In this document: positions 1-7,436 of the stretch, one piece after another
How positions within the stretch are numbered: position 1 is the stretch's first letter
How the letters are laid out: the number at the start of each line of letters is the position of its first letter
Source of the DNA: Erysipelotrichales bacterium
GTDB taxonomy: Bacteria; Bacillota_I; Bacilli_A; RF39; UBA660
Length of the DNA: 45,148 nucleotides
NCBI GenBank assembly: GCA_022508565.1
Contig: JAFLUY010000006.1
Coordinates: 1 to 45,148 of the forward strand
Direction: 5' to 3'
Program-made: the position numbers and the translations under genes
Notes under the pieces: model-generated
Seen by the model: the letters and a program-made list of their open reading frames with translations, nothing else
Database searches by the model: none
Told to the model about the DNA's origin: nothing

Positions 1-2
1 AA

Positions 3-887
3 AGAGATGAAATAGGAAACGAATTAATTGATGAGCCAGATGAGGTGATAGTAACTAATCCAGATGATTTTGATTATAAAGACCCAGACACAAAGACAAT
101 AGTAACTGGCTATCATGGTACTGAAACTGTGATTGCAATTCCTAATACTGTTAAAGAAATAGATCAAGGCGCTTTCATGAATATGAATTTTACTAAAGTA
201 GTAATTCCTAAAAGAGTTACTAAAATTGGTAATGCTGCCTTTGTAAATTGTTCTAATTTAACTGAAATCAATATTCCTAAAGGAGTTACTGAAATCGGTC
301 AATCTGCTTTTGTTAATACAGCTTTAACTAGTATTACAATTCCTTCTAGTGTTACTACTTGGGGAAAAGGAGCTTTTGCGAGTTGTGCAAAACTAACCGA
401 AGTTAATTTAACAGAAGGACTTACTTCTATTGGGGAAGCTGCCTTTACTGGGTGTACAAGTTTAACTCGAGTTACTATTCCGTCAAGTGTTATTTCCATT
501 GAACCATCCGCTTTTACTGGCTGCAAAAATTTAACCGAAGTTAATTTAACAGAAGGACTTATTTCTATTGGAAATGCTACATTTACTTATACAGGATTAA
601 CTAGCGTTACAATTCCTTCTAGTGTTACCACTATTGGGCAAGGTGCTTTTTTAGGATGTTCTGACTTAATAGAAGTTATCTTAAATAATGGACTTATTTC
701 TATTGGAGATGGCGCATTTTGTTATTGTACAGGATTGAGTAGTCTTCTCATACCTTCTAGTGTAACTTCTATTGGATTTACTACTTTCCAAGGTTGTACA
801 AATTTAAAGACTATTTATTATAAAGGAAATTTAAGTGCCGACCAAATTAAAGGAGATTCAAACGCCACTGTAGTTAGCGATTTCTAA
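3..887 (+). CDS. BspA-like leucine-rich repeat protein, 5' end outside the window
   Basis: The frame is open to the window edge, so the N-terminus is missing; a GTG at 45 is in frame but has no ribosome binding site and is probably internal. The visible part consists of about ten repeats of roughly 23 residues with the pattern L/V-T-x-I-x-I-P-S-S-V-T-x-I-G-x-x-A-F-x-x-C, the LRR_5 (Treponema/BspA type) signature. Alternate repeats read ITIPSSVT and EVNLTEGL. The protein ends in a short polar tail (NATVVSDF) without a sortase motif or membrane anchor. Such proteins in gut Firmicutes are usually exported adhesins, but no signal peptide can be seen here because that end is missing. Repeat family is confident, role is inference. 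Confidence 0.85.
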   Translation, partial: RDEIGNELIDEPDEVIVTNPDDFDYKDPDTKTIVTGYHGTETVIAIPNTVKEIDQGAFMNMNFTKVVIPKRVTKIGNAAFVNCSNLTEINIPKGVTEIGQSAFVNTALTSITIPSSVTTWGKGAFASCAKLTEVNLTEGLTSIGEAAFTGCTSLTRVTIPSSVISIEPSAFTGCKNLTEVNLTEGLISIGNATFTYTGLTSVTIPSSVTTIGQGAFLGCSDLIEVILNNGLISIGDGAFCYCTGLSSLLIPSSVTSIGFTTFQGCTNLKTIYYKGNLSADQIKGDSNATVVSDF

Positions 888-944
888 AAAACTTAATTTC
901 AATGACACATTGAACAATAAATTATAAAGATAAGCAATAAAAAG

Positions 945-973
945 ATGATGTAAATATGTATATCATTTTTTTT
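945..973 (+). terminator. Rho-independent terminator after the LRR gene
   Basis: An 8-bp stem (945-952 with 959-966, one G-T pair) and a 6-nt loop are followed by seven T at 967-973. Confidence 0.7.
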
Positions 974-975
974 AA

Positions 976-1004
976 TTGAATAATTATAGCATTTAAAGTA
1001 TAAT
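976..1004 (+). promoter_or_regulatory. Sigma-A promoter of the zinc-ribbon protein gene
   Basis: TTGAAT at 976-981, a 17-bp spacer and TATAAT at 999-1004. It lies just behind the terminator of the preceding gene and 27 bp before the next start codon. Confidence 0.75.
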
Positions 1005-1031
1005 TGTATTAGAGTAGAAAGGTGTGGTCAT

Positions 1032-2195
1032 ATGAATTGTCGTAATTGCGGAGTTCCTCTAATTGGTAATAATCCAATTTGTCAAAATTGTGGTTTAGAT
1101 AACTCACAAAATCCAGTTATAGAACAAGCAAGCGCCGATTATGAAACATTAACAGATGATTTTATTGAATTAGATGATAATGATGAAAAGATTGAAATCA
1201 CAGAGAATATGGCACCACCAACTTTAGAAGTAGAAAAAGAAAATTTGAGTGCTGGAACTACTGATATTTCAAATGCTGAAGAAGTTTCAACTTACTCTCC
1301 TGAAGAAGAAATAGAACAAGCAAATGTTGAAAATCAATCTAATGAAGAAGAAAAAGTCGATTTTGCAATACCTAGCGTACAAACTCCAGTAACTGATGTA
1401 GCAATGCCAAAAGATGGTTCTGCGCCAGAAGTTAGTACAGTACAGTCAACTGTTGGAATTTCTGAAGAAAATGTTCAAGCGCTAGAAAATTTAGATAATG
1501 CAAAAAGCAAAAAATTTAAAATTAAATTATCTAAGGGCAGTAAGAATGTACCAAAGAATTTGATGATAATTGTTGGAATTACATTTTTAGTTGTTGGTAT
1601 AATGCTTGGTAAAATGTTTTTTTCCAAAAACTATTGCACAGTTCCTAGTACTTCAGTTGTAAGTTCAAAGAAAAAATTTGTAAATGATGGAAAAAATAAT
1701 GTAACCAATATAGGTTCATTTACATATACAATACCAAATGATTATATATATGATAAAAATGATAATGGAGTATTAATATACAATAAAGATGATACTTTTA
1801 GAATTTATATTACTAGTGAAAAAGGATCTTATGAAGATATATCAGGAGCTAAAAACTCGATAAGAGAATCACTAAAAGAAAATTCTTATACTGTAAATTC
1901 AGTTAAAGAAATTAAATCTTTAGACATTGATTTTGTTGTTTTTGAAACAACTACTAATTTAGTTAACCGAATGGTAGCATTTGCAGATGCAGGGGAAGGC
2001 TATATTTACTATTTAGAAATAGTAAATATTAATAATACATTTGATTATGAAGTTTTAGAAATAGCTGCTGATATTGTTAAGAATGTCACATATGAAGAAG
2101 TAAGTACAAAAATGGAGAGTATTGGTGTCAATAATGTTTCTGATATTTCAATTAAAGCAGCACAAGAGTATAAAAGTTTAATTGTAAATAAGTAA
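1032..2195 (+). CDS. Zinc-ribbon, single-pass membrane protein
   Basis: The N-terminus carries a compact zinc ribbon (CRNC at residues 3-6, then CQNC near 17-20). A long acidic, Glu/Asn/Pro-rich linker of about 130 residues follows, then a Lys-rich stretch and one membrane helix near residues 177-197 (IIVGITFLVVGIML). The remaining ~190 residues should lie outside the cell and form a mixed alpha/beta domain containing FTYTIPNDYIYD. Zinc ribbon plus membrane helix plus exported domain is a common layout among uncharacterised Firmicute envelope proteins. The ATG is preceded by AAAGGTG. The stop codon directly touches the -35 box of the tyrS promoter. No specific function can be assigned. Confidence 0.8.
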   Translation: MNCRNCGVPLIGNNPICQNCGLDNSQNPVIEQASADYETLTDDFIELDDNDEKIEITENMAPPTLEVEKENLSAGTTDISNAEEVSTYSPEEEIEQANVENQSNEEEKVDFAIPSVQTPVTDVAMPKDGSAPEVSTVQSTVGISEENVQALENLDNAKSKKFKIKLSKGSKNVPKNLMIIVGITFLVVGIMLGKMFFSKNYCTVPSTSVVSSKKKFVNDGKNNVTNIGSFTYTIPNDYIYDKNDNGVLIYNKDDTFRIYITSEKGSYEDISGAKNSIRESLKENSYTVNSVKEIKSLDIDFVVFETTTNLVNRMVAFADAGEGYIYYLEIVNINNTFDYEVLEIAADIVKNVTYEEVSTKMESIGVNNVSDISIKAAQEYKSLIVNK

Positions 2196-2224
2196 TTGAC
2201 ATAAATTAAACCCTAGGTTATAAT
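2196..2224 (+). promoter_or_regulatory. Consensus sigma-A promoter of tyrS
   Basis: Perfect TTGACA (2196-2201), 17-bp spacer and perfect TATAAT (2219-2224), starting one base after the preceding stop codon. Transcription should start near 2231. Confidence 0.85.
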
Positions 2225-2230
2225 GAGTTT

Positions 2231-2364
2231 GTTGATGGTGATTAGGATTTACGACCCTAGGAGTCAAATCGTTAGTTCGCGTTAAGAATAATAAGGTGAT
2301 TACAAGTCATGAAATAAGGTGGTACCACGGTATATTGCTCGTCCTTATGTTCATGACTTTTTTT
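2231..2364 (+). promoter_or_regulatory. T-box leader (tyrosine) controlling tyrS, unusually short
   Basis: The T-box core AAGGTGGTACCACGG lies at 2316-2330. A terminator stem pairs 2305-2319 with 2343-2358 (about 15 bp with one bulge), followed by seven T. The antiterminator can form from ATAAGG (2314-2319) with CCTTAT (2343-2348). Between the predicted transcription start and the T-box there are only about 85 nt. A small hairpin (2242-2246 with 2256-2260) exposes a 9-nt loop with TAC (2250-2252) in its middle, a plausible tyrosine specifier. The AG bulge and GGTTGGTGAAA-type distal loop visible in the serS leader are absent here. Confidence 0.85.
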
Positions 2365-2381
2365 GTTTAAGGAGGAAATTT

Positions 2382-3557
2382 ATGAATTGTTTTGAGGATT
2401 TAGAATGGAGAGGTTTAATTAAGGATATATCTAGTCCTGAATTAAGAAAGAAATTAAATGAAGAAAAATTAACTTTTTATATTGGGACAGATCCAACTGC
2501 TGATTCTATGCATATCGGACACTTTTCTTCGTTTTTAATCGCATCTCGTTTGGCGAGATTCGGACATAAACCAATTTTATTAGTTGGTGGTGCAACTGGT
2601 TTAATTGGAGATCCTAAACCTGGAAGCGAACGTGCAATTATATCTAAAGAAGCAGTAGAGAAAAATGTTCAAGGTTTAACTAAACAAGCAAAGGAAATAT
2701 TTGGCTTTGAAGTTGTTAATAACTATGATTGGACAAAAGAAATTAACACAATTGATTTCTTAAGAGATTATGGGAAATATATTAATGTTAATTATATGTT
2801 AGATAAAGATATAATTAGTAGAAGATTAGATAGTGGTATTACTTTCTGTGAATTTGCTTATACAATATTACAAGGTTTAGATTTCTTAGTTTTAAATAAA
2901 ACTAAAGGAGTAACTTTACAAGTTGCTGGAAGCGATCAATGGGGAAATATTACAACTGGTATCGAACTTGCTCGTAAGAAAGATAATATTGAGTTATTTG
3001 GTTTAACAATGCCACTTGTACTTGATAATAATGGAGTTAAATTTGGTAAAACTGAAGGTAATGCTTTATGGCTTGATAAGAATAAGACATCATCTTATGA
3101 ATTATATCAATACTTAATTAATTCAAGTGATGAGTGTGTAATTGACTATTTAAAGAAATTGACATTCTTATCTAAAGAAGAAATTGAACGCATTGAAAAA
3201 GAACATAATGAAAAACCTGAACTTAGAATGGCTCAAAAAGTACTTGCTCACGAAGTTATTACATTCTTACATGGTGAAGAGGAAGCAAATAAAGCTCAAG
3301 AAACTTCAGAAAAGATATTTAGAGGTGAAGTTACAGATGATATGCCAAGTGTAACTGTTAAATCAACTAATCTCTTAGATATCTTAGTTGAAAGCGAATT
3401 AGCACCTTCTAAATCAGAAGCAAGAAGATTAGTTGAACAAGGCGGAGTTAGCATTGATAATGAAAAGATTACTGATGTTAACTACGAAATTGAAAAATAC
3501 GAATTTGTTTTACAAAAAGGTAAAAAGAAAATTGTTAAAGTTGTTGTTGAAAAATAA
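2382..3557 (+). CDS. tyrS: Tyrosyl-tRNA synthetase
   Basis: This class I aminoacyl-tRNA synthetase of 391 residues charges tRNA-Tyr with tyrosine in the cytoplasm. The ATP-binding HIGH motif reads MHIGHFSSF near residue 46, and the second signature is KFGKTEGNA near residue 225 (KFGKT replacing KMSKS, normal for this family). GSDQWGNITTG is the tyrosine/tRNA pocket signature. An S4 RNA-binding domain fills the C-terminus (PSKSEARRLVEQGGVSI). The start chosen is the ATG 7 bases after AAGGAGG; a longer frame begins inside the T-box at 2319 and is not the real start. The gene is monocistronic, between its own T-box promoter and a terminator at 3571. Confidence 0.97.
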   Translation: MNCFEDLEWRGLIKDISSPELRKKLNEEKLTFYIGTDPTADSMHIGHFSSFLIASRLARFGHKPILLVGGATGLIGDPKPGSERAIISKEAVEKNVQGLTKQAKEIFGFEVVNNYDWTKEINTIDFLRDYGKYINVNYMLDKDIISRRLDSGITFCEFAYTILQGLDFLVLNKTKGVTLQVAGSDQWGNITTGIELARKKDNIELFGLTMPLVLDNNGVKFGKTEGNALWLDKNKTSSYELYQYLINSSDECVIDYLKKLTFLSKEEIERIEKEHNEKPELRMAQKVLAHEVITFLHGEEEANKAQETSEKIFRGEVTDDMPSVTVKSTNLLDILVESELAPSKSEARRLVEQGGVSIDNEKITDVNYEIEKYEFVLQKGKKKIVKVVVEK

Positions 3558-3570
3558 TATACTTATATTG

Positions 3571-3598
3571 AAAACGCGCTTAAAAGGCGTGTTTTTTT
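3571..3598 (+). terminator. Rho-independent terminator of tyrS
   Basis: A 9-bp stem (3571-3579 with 3587-3595, one G-T pair), 7-nt loop, then T run. Confidence 0.85.
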
Positions 3599-3676
3599 AT
3601 GAATAATTAATACTAACTAAATATTCAATGATTAAAACTGATTTATTAAAACTTTCTTTTATTATTTTCTACATAG

Positions 3677-3685
3677 TGTTATAAT
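3677..3685 (+). promoter_or_regulatory. Extended -10 promoter
   Basis: TGTTATAAT: a TG one base before TATAAT (3680-3685), with no good -35 box. It sits 33 bp before the next start codon, whose ribosome binding site is TTTGGGGG. Confidence 0.55.
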
Positions 3686-3718
3686 AAGTTTTATTAGATT
3701 TATTTTGGGGGATTAATT

Positions 3719-4189
3719 ATGGGACCTTTAATTTATACACGAGCCTCAAAAGAGCGAGATAATGTAATGTATGATAAATTTATGTTATTGGCTGAATTTA
3801 TTTATATGTATAAAAAATTTAAAGAAAAGTTTGATGGTAATTCAAATTTAAATGACGCTCTTGATACTTTATTTCAAAATTTTAATGATATGTTATTTGA
3901 ATTAGATCGTGAACATGATTTATATGATGCCATTATGGAATATCTAGCAAGATTAGATGAAATTGAATATCTAAGTGATGATATTACGGAAGGACTTGTT
4001 AGTGTATTAGAAGCTATTGTCGAAGTTACAGAGGTCCGTGCAAGATATTATTCCTTCTTTGTTGATTTTTTCTATCAAACTTTAGAAAAAGGTATTCTAA
4101 CTGATAAAAACTGTTTTTATCCAAGATATGAACCTTTGTTAACAGATGAAGATAAAAATGAAATCATAAATATGATACCGGGGTTATAA
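3719..4189 (+). CDS. Conserved-looking hypothetical helical protein
   Basis: I do not recognise this protein of 156 residues. It is predicted soluble and almost wholly alpha-helical, rich in Asp, Glu, Leu, Phe and Tyr, with no Cys-based motif or membrane helix. The ATG at 3719 follows a GGGGG ribosome binding site at 3707-3711; another ATG at 3758 is possible but has no site. The next gene starts 2 bases after the stop, so the two are almost certainly translationally coupled and may work together. Confidence 0.7.
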   Translation: MGPLIYTRASKERDNVMYDKFMLLAEFIYMYKKFKEKFDGNSNLNDALDTLFQNFNDMLFELDREHDLYDAIMEYLARLDEIEYLSDDITEGLVSVLEAIVEVTEVRARYYSFFVDFFYQTLEKGILTDKNCFYPRYEPLLTDEDKNEIINMIPGL

Positions 4190-4191
4190 TT

Positions 4192-4665
4192 ATGGAAATA
4201 AATGATTTTAAAAATGAAATACTAAGAGTTTTTTGGTTACTTGATAAAGAAATCTCTTTTTATAAACATAGTTTTGTATATTGCTTAAGTATGCTTGATT
4301 TTCAAGAATTATGTGATGATGAAATGGTAGAGTATATTACTGAATATTTTAATGATTTAATTGATGATGCAGAGCTTGAACAATCAATAATTGGATTAAT
4401 GAATAAAATATCAAAAGAAAAAGTAGATAGTATGACATCATTTTTTTTTGAAGATACTGATGAATATAAATTATTTGTTAATCTATTAAAGAAGATTAAT
4501 AATTCTTCAGTTAAAAGATTTAATGATGTATATCCAGAAATTATAAAAATGTTTGATGTTGTAACGAAACCATCTTTATATAAAAACAATTATAAAGGTT
4601 TAAAAAGAAAGAAGTATATTAGTGAAGATGAATACAATGCTTATTTACAAGCATTAAAAAAGTAA
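4192..4665 (+). CDS. Hypothetical helical protein, coupled to the preceding gene
   Basis: A soluble acidic alpha-helical protein of 157 residues with a basic C-terminal tail (GLKRKKYIS). It has almost the same length and composition as the preceding gene product, so the pair might be distant paralogues, but I cannot align them convincingly by eye. The start is 2 bases after the upstream stop. Its stop codon lies in the left arm of the shared terminator hairpin at 4661-4680. No function is assigned. Confidence 0.7.
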   Translation: MEINDFKNEILRVFWLLDKEISFYKHSFVYCLSMLDFQELCDDEMVEYITEYFNDLIDDAELEQSIIGLMNKISKEKVDSMTSFFFEDTDEYKLFVNLLKKINNSSVKRFNDVYPEIIKMFDVVTKPSLYKNNYKGLKRKKYISEDEYNAYLQALKK

Positions 4666-4680
4666 GGATTATTCCTTACT
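4661..4680. terminator. Bidirectional terminator between convergent genes
   Basis: AGTAAGG (4661-4667) pairs perfectly with CCTTACT (4674-4680) around a 6-nt loop. Read leftward it is followed by six T; read rightward by only three. Both flanking stop codons lie in the hairpin. Confidence 0.7.
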
Positions 4681-4999
4681 TTAATTCGCTAATATATTTT
4701 TTTAATGTACGAGCATCTGGCCCAAAAATAATCTTTAATTGATTATCAATTTCAACTATACCTTTAGCTCCTAATTTTTGAATGCCGTCTTTATCAACTT
4801 TTGTTACATCTTTTAAAGTAACTTTAAATCTTGACATATTTACTTCAGTATCCAAAATATTATCTTTTCCTCCTAAGTAACCAACGAGTTTATTTACTTC
4901 TAAGTTAAAATTCTTATGGTTTAATTTAACAATTACTAAGGATATTATAATTAATACAACAGCTATTACTAAATATTGTAGTATGTGTGTTAAGTCCAT
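4676..4999 (-). CDS. Membrane-anchored PTS EIIB-like domain protein without the active-site cysteine
   Basis: The protein has 107 residues. One membrane helix occupies about residues 8-25. The rest matches the glucose-type PTS IIB fold: LVGYLGGKDNI, then RFKVTLKDVTKVDKDGIQKLGAKG, then IIFGPDA (the middle stretch is residues 57-80). In true IIB domains the phosphorylated Cys sits two positions before Thr/Ser-Arg (CITR); here the aligned residue is Asn54 (VNMSR). It therefore cannot take up phosphate from IIA by the normal mechanism. No IIC or IIA gene is nearby, so a regulatory or structural use of the fold is more likely. The start was set at the ATG behind TGGTGAT; the frame extends 15 codons further upstream without a good site. 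Confidence 0.75.
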   Translation of the reverse strand: MDLTHILQYLVIAVVLIIISLVIVKLNHKNFNLEVNKLVGYLGGKDNILDTEVNMSRFKVTLKDVTKVDKDGIQKLGAKGIVEIDNQLKIIFGPDARTLKKYISELK

Positions 5000-5049
5000 T
5001 TTTATCACCACATACATCATACTATAAAAATAATAAATTTGCAAATTGA

Positions 5050-5078
5050 TTGAGATATATTTAATAATTTATTATAAT
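5050..5078 (+). promoter_or_regulatory. Sigma-A promoter of the RDD-yidD operon
   Basis: TTGAGA (5050-5055), 17-bp spacer, TATAAT (5073-5078), 21 bp before the start codon. Confidence 0.75.
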
Positions 5079-5099
5079 ATTATTTGAAGGACTGATAAT

Positions 5100-5903
5100 A
5101 TGAAAAAAACAATATTTAGAGTACTTGCATTTGTTTTAGACATAGCATTTGCATCTTTAATTATATTTGGAATAACTTCTTTAAGCTTTATTAATCCAAA
5201 TAAAAATGAACTCAACAAAAAGTATAATACTTATTATTATAATGTTAAAGTAAATGAATCATTAGTGAAAAAGACAGAAGAGTTTTTTGAAGATAAAATA
5301 CTTACAAGTGAAGAACTAGACGAGGTCAATATTTTTTATAAAACTTACTATGATTGTTTTAAAGATATAAAACTTGATACTAAACTAAATGATGAGCAAA
5401 TAGAAAAAATAAATGAAGATATAAGCAAAAAACAAGTAAACATAACAAATAATTTAGTTATTTCTATTAATAAGTTAAATACAAGAGAAACGCTTATTAG
5501 TTTTGTTGTTTATATAATGTATTTTGGATTATTACAATATATCCTTAAAGGACAAACTCCATTTAAAATGTTATTTAAACTTAAAGTTATAAGTAATGAA
5601 AACAAAAGCGTAGGTCTTTTAAGTTATCTAATAAGGGCTATTTTAGTAACAGAAGTTATTATTTCTGCGACTGATTTAATAATGTTATTTGCATTAAGTA
5701 ATGCCAGTTACATAAATTTAAGTTATTGGTTATCACAAGTTAAATATATTTATGAAATGGCTTTCTTAGTTTGTTTAATTATTAGAGATGATGGAAGAAG
5801 TATTGATGATTTAATTTTAAAAACTAGAGTTATAAGATATGATAAACAAGGACATGAAGTGATTGATCCCTTATTTATAGAAAGAAAAGAAGATAATGCT
5901 TAA
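5100..5903 (+). CDS. RDD family membrane protein
   Basis: The protein has 267 residues. There is an N-terminal membrane helix (residues 8-28), a ~100-residue charged helical segment that should lie outside, and further membrane helices near 135-153, 175-200 and 210-228. The C-terminal part shows the RDD-family motifs GQTPFKMLFKLKV and RDDGRSIDDLILKTRVI; the latter is the conserved GR-s-xxDLI-xTxV signature. RDD proteins are integral membrane proteins of mostly unknown transport role. The long exported insertion between the first and second helices is not typical of small RDD proteins. The gene overlaps yidD by 8 bp, so both belong to one transcript from the promoter at 5050. Confidence 0.85.
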   Translation: MKKTIFRVLAFVLDIAFASLIIFGITSLSFINPNKNELNKKYNTYYYNVKVNESLVKKTEEFFEDKILTSEELDEVNIFYKTYYDCFKDIKLDTKLNDEQIEKINEDISKKQVNITNNLVISINKLNTRETLISFVVYIMYFGLLQYILKGQTPFKMLFKLKVISNENKSVGLLSYLIRAILVTEVIISATDLIMLFALSNASYINLSYWLSQVKYIYEMAFLVCLIIRDDGRSIDDLILKTRVIRYDKQGHEVIDPLFIERKEDNA

Positions 5904-6117
5904 GAGATTAATTATAAAAATAATTAAGTTGTATCAAAGGACACCTATTAGTACTCACAAGAATTGCAAATTTATACCAAGTTGTTCAGAATATGCCATA
6001 GAGGCTTTAGAAACATATGGATTATTTAAGGGTTTAAGACTTGCAATTGTTAGATTACTTAGATGTAATCCCTTTAACAAAGGTGGATTAGATCCAGTAC
6101 CTATTAAACACGATTAA
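5896..6117 (+). CDS. yidD: YidD, membrane protein insertion efficiency factor
   Basis: This small basic protein of 73 residues has the family signatures YQRTPIS, CKFIPSCSEYAIEALETYG and LLRCNPFNKGGLDPVP, with three conserved Cys. YidD helps YidC insert membrane proteins and binds the inner face of the membrane by an amphipathic N-terminal helix. The length is typical. It overlaps the RDD gene by 8 bp. The usual neighbours rpmH, rnpA and yidC are not here, so the gene has moved out of its common operon. A terminator overlaps its last codons. Confidence 0.95.
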   Translation: MLKRLIIKIIKLYQRTPISTHKNCKFIPSCSEYAIEALETYGLFKGLRLAIVRLLRCNPFNKGGLDPVPIKHD

Positions 6118-6131
6118 TTCGTGTTTTTTTG
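6106..6131 (+). terminator. Rho-independent terminator of yidD
   Basis: AAACACGA (6106-6113) pairs with TCGTGTTT (6119-6126) around a 5-nt loop, followed by T run. It overlaps the end of the coding sequence. Confidence 0.85.
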
Positions 6132-6133
6132 TA

Positions 6134-6160
6134 ACTAAAAGATAATAGTAACATAAAATA
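6134..6160 (+). promoter_or_regulatory. Possible sigma-K promoter of the coat protein gene
   Basis: AC at 6134-6135, 16-bp spacer, CATAAAATA at 6152-6160, matching the Bacillus sigma-K pattern AC-N16/17-CATAnnnTA. No sigma-A promoter is visible in the same gap. The consensus carries little information, so this is supported mainly by the spore coat gene behind it. Confidence 0.45.
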
Positions 6161-6190
6161 TAGTGAGTATATATGAAAGGGTGAATAAAT

Positions 6191-6655
6191 ATGAATAATG
6201 AAAATTGTAATAACAATAATTGCGATAATAGCATTGCTGATATTTTAGAAGTTATTCTTATATTACAACAAAATGCTAGTCCTGAATCTGCTTTAGATTC
6301 ATGTGATAGACCTATGTTAGGTGGCGGACCAAATTGTTTAATTTGTAATACAAGACCTGTGATGTTATATACTTGCTGCGGAAATGGTGTTCCATGGAGC
6401 ATGCCAGTATGTAAAGACTCAACAACTGCTTGTAGTAATCCACAAGGTGATAACACATCTTTAGAATGCTCAAATGTATTTAGAGTTGAAAAGTTAGATG
6501 GATGTGCTGCTACATTTAGAGTACTTGCACCAAATCCTGACCAAAGTTGCTGTAATTCTCAACCTTATATTGGTACAAATAGTTTCTTTACTATGGATTT
6601 AGGTTGCTGCTGTGCAATTAGATGTTTAAATGATACATTCGTTGACTGTGTTTAA
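6191..6655 (+). CDS. CotY/CotZ family spore coat (crust) protein
   Basis: This cysteine-rich protein has 154 residues. The family pattern is visible in order: acidic N-terminus with scattered Cys, ADILEVILILQQNA, CNTRPVMLYTCCGNGVPW, NVFRVEKLDGCAATFRVLAP, and MDLGCCCAIRCLNDTF. In Bacillus, CotY and CotZ build the outermost spore crust by ordered, disulfide-rich self-assembly and are made late in the mother cell. The gene stands alone between two terminators, with a possible sigma-K promoter at 6134-6160 and ribosome binding site AAAGGGTGA. It is direct evidence for an endospore programme. Which of CotY or CotZ it resembles more cannot be decided by eye. Confidence 0.88.
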   Translation: MNNENCNNNNCDNSIADILEVILILQQNASPESALDSCDRPMLGGGPNCLICNTRPVMLYTCCGNGVPWSMPVCKDSTTACSNPQGDNTSLECSNVFRVEKLDGCAATFRVLAPNPDQSCCNSQPYIGTNSFFTMDLGCCCAIRCLNDTFVDCV

Positions 6656-6656
6656 G

Positions 6657-6687
6657 AAAATGCTATAGGCGTCTATAGCATTTTTTT
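6657..6687 (+). terminator. Rho-independent terminator of the coat protein gene
   Basis: A perfect 12-bp stem (6657-6668 with 6673-6684), loop GCGT, T run to 6687. Confidence 0.9.
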
Positions 6688-6710
6688 AATTTGTTCTAAT
6701 ATACTAGAGT

Positions 6711-6887
6711 ATGAAAGTAATTTTATTTAAATTGTTTTTTATATTAATGATAAGTTATTCAATAAGTATGATAATAATTTTATTAAATTATTTAGCAATT
6801 GGGTATAATTTTTTCGAATATGTTTATTTTATTAAATGGTATATAGTTTCATTGATAATAGGAGTATACGGACTAATTAGGGTATAG
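6711..6887 (+). CDS. Small two-helix membrane protein
   Basis: An open frame of 58 codons starting with ATG encodes a strongly hydrophobic product: helix one about residues 4-30 (Ile/Leu-rich) and helix two about 41-57 (WYIVSLIIGVYGLI), ending in Arg-Val. The stop codon is one base from the AGGAG that serves the next gene, which suggests one operon. The ribosome binding site is weak (CTAGAG). I do not recognise the sequence; it could be a chance frame in AT-rich DNA, but the context favours a real small gene. Confidence 0.45.
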   Translation: MKVILFKLFFILMISYSISMIIILLNYLAIGYNFFEYVYFIKWYIVSLIIGVYGLIRV

Positions 6888-6898
6888 GAGATGATATA

Positions 6899-7435
6899 TT
6901 GCAATTTTATTATGATATAGATTTACATTTTGATGAATATTATATTAATTATTACTTATGGGATTCTGTCGAACATTTTAATAGATTACCAATATTTAAA
7001 ATTAGTAATATAAGAATAATACTCGATAATGAAGTATTAATTAAGACAGATTATAAAAACATAATTGTATCAGATGGGGTATCAAGTCTTGCCCTGGAGT
7101 TAATTAATAATAAAGTATCTTTTATTTCGAGTTTGCCCTATAAAGACGAATTTAAAATTAATAAGATAGTTATGGATATGGATGAGACATTAGATATAGA
7201 AAAACTCAAGAAAAAGAACCTTAAATTAAATAATAATCTTACTAAAGTAAAAAATATTTATTTAAATATGCTAGAAGATGGAAATGAATATTTTATTAAA
7301 TATATTTACTATGAATTAACAGGAAAACTTTCAAATAATATTAAGAGTATGAAAAAGTATTTAATAGATGAGATTAAAAATAATTTTTGTGATAAATATT
7401 ATCAATTATATGATAAGATAATAATAGGTGATTAA
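6899..7435 (+). CDS. Hypothetical protein with TTG start
   Basis: A soluble protein of 178 residues: an N-terminal half with beta-strand character (about residues 1-90, Tyr/Phe-rich) and a charged helical C-terminal half (from about 98). The TTG start is chosen because AGGAG lies 8 bases before it. The stop is one base before the ATG of the LemA-like gene, whose ribosome binding site lies in its last codons, so the two are co-translated. I do not recognise the family. Confidence 0.65.
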   Translation: MQFYYDIDLHFDEYYINYYLWDSVEHFNRLPIFKISNIRIILDNEVLIKTDYKNIIVSDGVSSLALELINNKVSFISSLPYKDEFKINKIVMDMDETLDIEKLKKKNLKLNNNLTKVKNIYLNMLEDGNEYFIKYIYYELTGKLSNNIKSMKKYLIDEIKNNFCDKYYQLYDKIIIGD

Positions 7436-7436
7436 A

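Noticed and set aside
299-526. Open frame on the minus strand of the LRR gene
   Set aside because: It is antisense to a regular repeat, has no ribosome binding site and its composition mirrors the LRR repeats.
120-830. Regularly spaced DNA repeats, checked as a possible CRISPR array
   Set aside because: The ~69-bp period equals the 23-residue LRR unit, repeats are imperfect and translate as LRRs; there are no separate spacers or cas genes.
2319-2381. Upstream extension of the tyrS reading frame by 21 codons
   Set aside because: These bases are the T-box antiterminator and terminator; the ATG at 2382 has a perfect AAGGAGG and begins the normal TyrS N-terminus.
6088-6456. 122-codon minus-strand frame over yidD end and the coat gene start
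   Set aside because: It crosses a terminator and is antisense to a well supported coat protein gene; Cys-rich stretches arise from the opposite strand.
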